In this document: piece after piece, positions 58,274-64,000 of the stretch
How positions within the stretch are numbered: the first letter of the stretch is position 1
Layout: each line of letters opens with the position of its first letter
Assembly: GCA_020558355.1 (NCBI GenBank)
Contig: JAJCKG010000001.1
Span: 1-64,000, forward strand
Direction: 5' to 3'
DNA length: 64,000 nt
Origin: a bacterium 210820-DFI.6.37
GTDB lineage: Bacteria; Bacillota; Clostridia; Peptostreptococcales; Anaerovoracaceae
Position numbers and translations under genes: made by a program
Notes under the pieces: generated by a model
Told to the model about the DNA's origin: nothing
Seen by the model: only the letters and a program-made list of their open reading frames with translations
Databases searched by the model: none

Positions 58274-60628
58274 ATGCAACTGAGTGAATTGAAAATCGGA
58301 CAAAGCGCTTCCATTGTCTCTGTAGGCGGAGAAGGAGCCTTAAGACAGCACTTTCTGGATATGGGGCTGATCCCTGGCGCGGAGGTTACGCTGATCAAAC
58401 TGGCGCCTATGGGCGATCCTATGGAACTGCGCATCCACAGCTATGAGCTCACCCTGCGTCTTGCCGACGCTGAAAATATAAAAATCGACCAGGTCCGCAA
58501 AGCGGATACAAACGCCCCTCTGCCGCTTTCCAGGCCGCAGGCCTATCACCCGGGACTGGGCGAGCCGGGAATCTATCACACCAAATCGGATGGCGACCCG
58601 CTTCCTCCCGGACAGCAGCTTACCTTTGCTCTGGCGGGCAATCAGAACTGCGGAAAAACGACACTGTTCAACCAACTGACCGGCGCGAACCAGCATGTAG
58701 GCAACTTTCCCGGTGTTACTGTAGATCGTAAGGACGGTGTGATCAAAGGTCATGAAAATACGCTGGTGACCGACCTTCCCGGTATCTATTCCATGTCCCC
58801 CTACAGCAGCGAGGAGCTGGTTACCCGCCAGTTCCTGCTGGAAAGCAGGCCAAAAGCCATCATCAATATCGCGGACGCGACGAATATTGAGCGGAACCTT
58901 TATCTGACTATGCAGCTGATGGAGCTGGATATTCCCATGGTTCTGGCTCTCAATATGATGGATGAAGTCAGAGCAAACGGCGGCTCAATTCGGGTAAATG
59001 AGATGGAAGCCATGCTGGGCATTCCGGTCATTCCCATCGCGGCGGCCAAGAATGAAGGGGTCCGGGAGCTGGTAGATCACGCTGTACATATCGCTCAGTA
59101 TCAGGAGCGCCCAGGCAGGGCGGATTTTTGCAGCCCAAACGACCATGGCGGCGCGGTGCACCGGAGTCTCCACGCCATCATGCACCTGATCGAAGATCAC
59201 GCCCGCCATCAGCGGATTCCGCTCCGATTTGCCGCAAGCAAGCTGGCAGAGGGAGACCCTGTGATTCTGGAAGAACTAAAGCTGGATCAGAACGAACGGG
59301 AAATGCTGGAGCACATTATTCAGCAGATGGAGGAAGAACGCGGCCTTGATCATTCCGCCGCCATCGCGGATATGCGGTTTCAGTTCATCGAGCAGGTCTG
59401 CCGTGAAACCGTTGTAAAGCCAAAGGAAAGCAAAGAGCATACCCGCAGTCTGAAAATCGACCGGCTGCTGACGGGAAAGTTTACAGCTATCCCTTCTTTC
59501 GCGGCGATTATGGCTCTGGTGTTCTGGCTTACCTTTGGGGTAATCGGATCCTGGCTTTCGGAATTATTGGATCTGGGAATCACCTGGCTCACGGACATTA
59601 CAGATCGGGCTCTGACCGCCTACGCGATGAACCCGGTGATCCATTCCCTTATCATCGATGGAATCTTTGCCGGAGTTGGAAGCGTCTTAAGCTTTCTTCC
59701 CATCATTGTGACCTTATTTTTCTTCCTTTCCATACTGGAAGACAGTGGGTACATGGCCCGAGTAGCCTTTGTTATGGATAAGCTGCTGAGAAAAATCGGT
59801 CTTTCCGGGCGAAGCATTGTACCTATGCTCATCGGCTTCGGCTGCAGTGTCCCCGGCGTCATGGCAAGCCGCACTCTGCCTTCAGAGCGGGATCGAAAAA
59901 TGACCATCCTTCTCACGCCTTTTATGAGCTGCTCGGCCAAGCTGCCGATTTACGCCCTCTTTACAGCAGCCTTTTTTCCAAGCCGCGGCGCGCTGATTAT
60001 GATTGCCCTGTATTTCCTTGGGATCCTGACAGGTGTCCTTTACGCGCTCCTGCTGAAAGGCACCGCGTTCCGGGGCGAGCCTGTCCCCTTTGTCATGGAG
60101 CTTCCCAATTACCGGATGCCCGGGATCAGGAATGTGTGGCATTTACTTTATGATAAAGCAAAGGATTTTATTACCCGGGCGTTTACCGTTATTTTTGTCG
60201 CTACCATTGTGATCTGGTTCCTGCAGACCTTTGATGCCCGGCTCAATGTGGTAGCTGACTCTCAGGACAGTCTGCTGGCCGCTCTGTCCGGCATCATCGC
60301 CCCACTTTTAGCGCCTCTGGGTTTTGGGGACTGGAAGATCTCTACCGCGTTGATCACTGGATTTATGGCCAAGGAAAGTGTTGTTTCTACTTTAACGGTT
60401 CTGCTGGGAGGGACTACGGCTGCCCTCGGCAGTATCTTTACTCCGCTGACAGCCGCTGTATTTTTGGTATTCACACTCCTGTACACACCTTGCGTTGCCG
60501 CCGTTTCTTCGGTAAAACGGGAGCTGGGAGGCAAATGGGCCTTTGGGGTGGTTGTAATCCAGTGTCTTATCGCGTGGCTCGCGGCCTGGCTGGTCCGGCT
60601 CGCTGGTCTGCTGCTGGGACTCGGATAG
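58274..60628 (+). CDS. feoAB: Ferrous iron transporter, FeoA-FeoB fusion
   Basis: 784 residues. FeoA SH3-like domain 1-75 (QLSELKIGQSASIVSVGGEG, HFLDMGLIPGAEV), a linker, then the FeoB G domain: G1 GNQNCGKTT (122-130), VGNFPGVTVDRKDG, DLPGIYSMSP, NMMDE. The membrane domain holds FLSILEDSGYMARVAF, GFGCSVPGVMASRTL and the Gate-type repeats. It imports Fe(II) in anaerobic conditions. GAAGGGAG precedes the ATG. Fusion of FeoA to FeoB is known in some Firmicutes but is not the common state. Confidence 0.95.
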   Translation: MQLSELKIGQSASIVSVGGEGALRQHFLDMGLIPGAEVTLIKLAPMGDPMELRIHSYELTLRLADAENIKIDQVRKADTNAPLPLSRPQAYHPGLGEPGIYHTKSDGDPLPPGQQLTFALAGNQNCGKTTLFNQLTGANQHVGNFPGVTVDRKDGVIKGHENTLVTDLPGIYSMSPYSSEELVTRQFLLESRPKAIINIADATNIERNLYLTMQLMELDIPMVLALNMMDEVRANGGSIRVNEMEAMLGIPVIPIAAAKNEGVRELVDHAVHIAQYQERPGRADFCSPNDHGGAVHRSLHAIMHLIEDHARHQRIPLRFAASKLAEGDPVILEELKLDQNEREMLEHIIQQMEEERGLDHSAAIADMRFQFIEQVCRETVVKPKESKEHTRSLKIDRLLTGKFTAIPSFAAIMALVFWLTFGVIGSWLSELLDLGITWLTDITDRALTAYAMNPVIHSLIIDGIFAGVGSVLSFLPIIVTLFFFLSILEDSGYMARVAFVMDKLLRKIGLSGRSIVPMLIGFGCSVPGVMASRTLPSERDRKMTILLTPFMSCSAKLPIYALFTAAFFPSRGALIMIALYFLGILTGVLYALLLKGTAFRGEPVPFVMELPNYRMPGIRNVWHLLYDKAKDFITRAFTVIFVATIVIWFLQTFDARLNVVADSQDSLLAALSGIIAPLLAPLGFGDWKISTALITGFMAKESVVSTLTVLLGGTTAALGSIFTPLTAAVFLVFTLLYTPCVAAVSSVKRELGGKWAFGVVVIQCLIAWLAAWLVRLAGLLLGLG

Positions 60629-60693
60629 AATAAGGAGCCCGTCCCGCTCGCCGGGCCGCGCGGGCAGAAAGATTTCCTTTATCCTGCTTCCTA

Positions 60694-61563
60694 TTATGGC
60701 AGTTCATCCAGATGGGAACGCAAAAGCTCAATAAAGCGTTTGCAGGCAATGGGCAGACTGGCTTTATCCTTATAACCGATAGCTACTGTTCTAAAAATCG
60801 GAGGATCCGTCGCGCAGAGCCTGATTTTATAATTGGTCCTGTGCAGAACCAGTTCTGCCAGAATACTGATTCCCAACCCCGCTTCTACCATCGTCATAAT
60901 GGCGTAATCATCGTGAATCGTGTATTTAATATTAGGAGACACCCCTATCGAGCGGAACGCTTCCAGGGGTTCATAGTAATGCCCTTCTTCCAAAAGGATA
61001 AAGGGCTCTTCCGCCAGCATTTTAAGAGGCACCACATCTTTTTCACCAAGAGGATGCTCGTTTGGAAAAACCGCCAGCATCGCCCCTTCCTTCAGCACTA
61101 TGGTTTCAATTCCTGTTACCGCCCTCGGATTCACAAAGCCGAAGTCAATCGCCCCGGTCTTGATCCACTCATAGATTGAAGTATAGTCTCCCTGATGGAT
61201 GACAAATTCCACCCCCGGATACTGCTGCTGAAATTCCTTCAAAAGATTTGGGAGCCAGTGAGCGGAGATACTGGCAAGGGTTCCCATGCGGATGACCCCT
61301 GTTTCCAGCCCTTTTATTTCTTTTATTTTTTCCTGAACAGAATGATACTGATAGATCATCTTTTCTACCTGAGGGTAGAGCTCTTCCCCTTCCAGCGTCA
61401 GCTTCGCGCCGGTACGAAAACGATTAACCAGTTTGATGGATATTTCGTCTTCCAAAGAAGCGATCATCTGGCTCATGGCGGACTGAGAATACCCCATGGC
61501 CTCTGCCGCTTTGGAGAAGCTTCCAAGTTCAACAATTTTTTGAAGCGCGAGATATCGATTCAT
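60694..61563 (-). CDS. LysR-family transcription regulator
   Basis: 289 residues. N-terminal helix-turn-helix LQKIVELGSFSKAAEAMGYS, QSAMSQMIASLEDEISIKLV; effector domain from about 90. It is divergent from the cupin gene and likely controls it. The 92-bp intergenic region is very AT-rich, with AGTATATACT near the middle. Confidence 0.93.
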   Translation of the reverse strand: MNRYLALQKIVELGSFSKAAEAMGYSQSAMSQMIASLEDEISIKLVNRFRTGAKLTLEGEELYPQVEKMIYQYHSVQEKIKEIKGLETGVIRMGTLASISAHWLPNLLKEFQQQYPGVEFVIHQGDYTSIYEWIKTGAIDFGFVNPRAVTGIETIVLKEGAMLAVFPNEHPLGEKDVVPLKMLAEEPFILLEEGHYYEPLEAFRSIGVSPNIKYTIHDDYAIMTMVEAGLGISILAELVLHRTNYKIRLCATDPPIFRTVAIGYKDKASLPIACKRFIELLRSHLDELP

Positions 61564-61664
61564 TTAATTCACTTTTCCTTATACTACTATTAGATATTAT
61601 TGTTTTACTTATATTTAATATCAGTATATACTAAATAAAAAATAAACGCAAGGAGATGAATTTT

Positions 61665-61994
61665 ATGAACGATAGAATTGTTGTAAAAAAAGAAGACGCA
61701 AAAAAAAGAACCTTTAAGGGAGTCAGCCTGGATTCTCTCGCGGTAGGAGAAAAGTCCATGGTCACAAAGATGAATTATGTTGTGGGAAATTACGCGGACC
61801 AGCATACTCACCCTCATGAACAGTGCGGATATGTGATTTCCGGTAAATACCGCATGACTGTGGAAGATAAGGAATTCATCCTTAACGCTGGTGACAGTTA
61901 CGCCGTGCCTGGAAATGTCCCTCACTCTTTTAAAGTATTAGAGGCAGGCGAAGTTGTCGATGTCTTTACACCGCACAGGGAGGATTATCTGTAA
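61665..61994 (+). CDS. Single-domain cupin
   Basis: 109 residues from the ATG at 61665, nine bases after AAGGAG; an earlier ATG at 61656 touches that site. Cupin motifs: YADQHTHPHEQCGYVISGKY (metal His and Glu) and GDSYAVPGNVPHSFKV. Probably a sugar or small-molecule-binding protein. Two bases before the GNAT gene. Confidence 0.88.
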   Translation: MNDRIVVKKEDAKKRTFKGVSLDSLAVGEKSMVTKMNYVVGNYADQHTHPHEQCGYVISGKYRMTVEDKEFILNAGDSYAVPGNVPHSFKVLEAGEVVDVFTPHREDYL

Positions 61995-61996
61995 TT

Positions 61997-62467
61997 ATGG
62001 AAATTATCCAATATAGAGAAGAGTATAAGCCTTCGTTCATACAGTTTAATACAGACTGGATCGTAGATAATTTTGGCATTCTGGAAGAAGAAGACAAAGA
62101 AACCTTCCGCCATATCGAGGAAAGTCTCAAAGAAGGCGCAATGATCTACTTTGCCGTTGAAAAAGGCGTTGTTTTGGCGACCTGCATGGCAAAACCGCTT
62201 GATAAGGATGGCACCTGGGAGCTGTGCAAGCTGGCTTCCAACAAGCATGTTCCCCACAAAGGCGCCGGAAGCGCTGTCTTTGAAGCCGCTATGGGATGGG
62301 CTGTGAACCATAACGCCAAAAAGCTGTTTTTATTGTCAAACAGCACGCTGAATGCCGCGCTGCATATCTATGAAAAGTACGGCTTTCGGGAAGTAAAGCT
62401 GGATGACTATGAATACGCGCGGGGCGATATTGCCTTTGAATATATCGTAGATGGTCCGGCAAGCTGA
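61997..62467 (+). CDS. GNAT-family N-acetyltransferase
   Basis: 156 residues: YFAVEKGVVLATCMAKPLDK, ELCKLASNKHVPHKGAGSAV (acetyl-CoA loop, here HKGAGSA), LLSNSTLNAALHIYEKYGFR. Coupled to the cupin gene. Substrate unknown. Confidence 0.9.
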   Translation: MEIIQYREEYKPSFIQFNTDWIVDNFGILEEEDKETFRHIEESLKEGAMIYFAVEKGVVLATCMAKPLDKDGTWELCKLASNKHVPHKGAGSAVFEAAMGWAVNHNAKKLFLLSNSTLNAALHIYEKYGFREVKLDDYEYARGDIAFEYIVDGPAS

Positions 62468-62481
62468 GAAATTGAAAAAAA

Positions 62482-63057
62482 TTAAATTGGTTTGAGATGT
62501 TGTCGGAAAATATACGCAAGTTCTCTATTGTCCCCATGAAAAGATTTGATACTTGCGTTTAACATTTCTTCGTGTGTTGTTTGTGTTAAATCAAGCACAT
62601 AACCACATTTTAGACATAATTCTCTGGCAAATTCTCTTTGTGCTCTGCCGTTACCTTCTCGGAACGGATGCAACGCATTTAGATCCGCATAATGATTGGT
62701 TAATTGGTGTATGAATTGTTTTTCATCATTTTTGGCGCCAAAGCAGTCTGAATAATAATTTGCAAAAATAAAATTTGCGTAGGACGCTATATTTTGTGTA
62801 AGGCAAAATAAATTACCCTTACCGATATTAACGGTTCGAGGTTCTCCCGCCCAGTCATATAAGTCTTGGAAGATGTATTTATGAATACCGCAAAGATGAT
62901 TGAAATCAAAAGTTCCGTCAATAGGATGACACTGCAAGTCCATTAATTGTATGGTCGCATATTCAATTTCAGCCTGCAATAACATCTTTTTATCTCGGAT
63001 ATCTAATTTGTTTTTCAAAATGTCTGAATTGTGGTAACAATAAATGTCATCGCGCAT
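62482..63057 (-). CDS. Fic-domain toxin, VbhT-like AMPylator
   Basis: 191 residues. Fic motif LNALHPFREGNGRAQREF with catalytic His. The flap region (IGKGNLFCLTQN) and DWAGEPRTVNIGK are typical. Class I Fic proteins AMPylate gyrase and topoisomerase IV (known for VbhT). It overlaps the antitoxin gene by 11 bp. Confidence 0.93.
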   Translation of the reverse strand: MRDDIYCYHNSDILKNKLDIRDKKMLLQAEIEYATIQLMDLQCHPIDGTFDFNHLCGIHKYIFQDLYDWAGEPRTVNIGKGNLFCLTQNIASYANFIFANYYSDCFGAKNDEKQFIHQLTNHYADLNALHPFREGNGRAQREFARELCLKCGYVLDLTQTTHEEMLNASIKSFHGDNRELAYIFRQHLKPI

Positions 63058-63229
63058 TAGTATACCTCACTTTGATGTCATCAAGGATTTCCTTTTTTGT
63101 TTTTTCGCCAGTCAGATACGCGCGCATATTTTCGTAAGCTTGTTTTGTAACGGGCATGTTTTCAATTGCCATTGTAGCCGCAACTTGGTTGATCATTTCT
63201 TGTTGCTCGGCTGTAAGTGATTTACTCAT
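63047..63229 (-). CDS. vbhA: VbhA-type antitoxin
   Basis: 60 residues from the ATG at 63229 after AAAGGAG. The helix holds TMAIEN, matching the inhibitory motif (S/T)xxxE(G/N) whose Glu blocks ATP placement in the Fic toxin. SLTAEQQEMINQVAATMAIE is followed by a charged tail. A TATAAT box lies upstream (near 63270). Confidence 0.9.
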   Translation of the reverse strand: MSKSLTAEQQEMINQVAATMAIENMPVTKQAYENMRAYLTGEKTKKEILDDIKVRYTNAR

Positions 63230-63319
63230 GAAAACTCCTTTCAAATAATGCCATAACGCATGATCATTATAACATGGATTGAACCATTTGCGCGCGTCAT
63301 AGTCCTCTAAATTGTACGC

Positions 63320-63348
63320 ATGACAATTTAGCTGTTGTATGATATTAT
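63320..63348 (+). promoter_or_regulatory. Promoter of the threonine aldolase-like gene
   Basis: ATGACA, 17 bp, TATTAT; start near 63355. Confidence 0.65.
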
Positions 63349-63393
63349 TTGGTGAGCTGTTGAGGGAATTGTAGGAAAAGAGGAGGATTATTC

Positions 63394-64000
63394 ATGATTT
63401 TTTTAAAAAACGATTACAGTCTCGGCGCGCATCCGAGAATTTTAAAAGCGCTGACTGACACCAATATGGTACATACAGAAGGGTACGGTATGGATCCTTT
63501 CTGTGAAGAAGCAAAAATACTGCTGAAGGATTTATGCGAAACGGAAGACGCAGATATCCACTTTCTTACAGGCGGCACGTCTGCCAATCTGATTGCGCTT
63601 TCCGCTTTTCTGAGACCGCATCACGCAATCCTGGCAGCGGACAGCGCTCATATCTGCGTTCATGAAACCGGCGCAATTGAAGCGACTGGCCACAAGGTCT
63701 TTCACGTCCCTGGTCACGACGGAAAGATCCTTCCGCGGCAAATCGAGGAGGCTGTCCGGCTCCATATAAATGAGCATATGGTAAAACCAAAGCTGGTCTA
63801 TATTTCTAACGCGACAGAGGTCGGGACAATTTATACGAAGGAAGAGCTGTCCGCCCTGAGAAAGATCTGCGATAAATATGATCTGTACCTTTACGCGGAT
63901 GGCGCGCGTTTGGGCTGCGCTCTGACCGCGGAGGGAAACGATGTTAGCCTTTCCGATATGGCGGCTCTGACCGATGCCTTTTATATCGGCGGCACAAAAA
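63394..64000 (+). CDS. Threonine aldolase / beta-eliminating lyase family (partial at window end)
   Basis: Begins MIFLKNDYSLGAHPRILKAL after AGAGGAGG and is open to the window end (202 codons seen). PLP fold-type I: HFLTGGTSANLIALSAFLRP, HICVHETGAIEATGHKV, YISNATEVGTIYTKEELSAL, YADGARLGCAL, and GGTK at the very end, where the PLP lysine lies. L-threonine aldolases split threonine to glycine and acetaldehyde. The C-terminal third lies outside. Confidence 0.9.
   Translation, partial: MIFLKNDYSLGAHPRILKALTDTNMVHTEGYGMDPFCEEAKILLKDLCETEDADIHFLTGGTSANLIALSAFLRPHHAILAADSAHICVHETGAIEATGHKVFHVPGHDGKILPRQIEEAVRLHINEHMVKPKLVYISNATEVGTIYTKEELSALRKICDKYDLYLYADGARLGCALTAEGNDVSLSDMAALTDAFYIGGTK

Overview
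The window looks like a chromosome segment of a Gram-positive, spore-forming member of the Clostridia, probably a gut anaerobe. Reasons: strong AGGAGG-type ribosome sites, TTG and GTG starts, a cotJABC spore-coat operon, a PdaA cortex enzyme, BceRS-BceAB-type modules, FeoAB, and a type I-B CRISPR-Cas system of the Clostridium kind. No rRNA or tRNA gene was recognised.

Layout. 1-13200 is a CRISPR island: the edge of an IS200-type element, two small arrays (207-497, 2032-2323) with near-identical duplicated leaders around a rhuM gene, a complete I-B operon on the minus strand (cas6-cas8b-cas7-cas5-cas3-cas4-cas1-cas2) headed by a DUF3990 gene pair, and a third array (12505-13193) with a different but structurally matching repeat. 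Between operon promoter and third array lies a degenerate mini-CRISPR (12133-12212). Its short pseudo-spacer matches, with a TCA flank, DNA directly upstream of the operon's -35 box. This is the layout expected of a crRNA-like autoregulator (CreR) or CreTA-like addiction module.

13400-20200 holds housekeeping genes: a NodB deacetylase, an Elp3-like radical SAM protein, an ACT/UPF0210/D-cysteine desulfhydrase run, and mntP behind a yybP-ykoY manganese riboswitch. 20200-24700 is a Bce-type peptide sensing and resistance module.

25366-30851 is a cotJABC operon whose cotJC gene is cut in two by a 4.37-kb element (25776-30149) carrying a large serine recombinase, a RelBE-type pair, an XRE regulator with two operators and small membrane proteins. 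Recombination at the shared TACC core would restore an in-frame 198-residue CotJC, as in skin-type sporulation elements.

31000-64000 is mostly metabolic and transport genes: LrgAB, a P1B-like ATPase, a Fur-regulated ABC exporter, a polar amino acid ABC importer, an APC permease, a CDF transporter, two CobW GTPases, NudC, a Cu/Zn SOD-like protein, a folate operon (folE-HD-folP-folBK), asparaginase, PdaA, carbonic anhydrase, glycerol dehydrogenase, MATE, fused FeoAB, a LysR/cupin/GNAT group, a VbhA-Fic toxin pair and, cut by the window end, a threonine aldolase-like gene.
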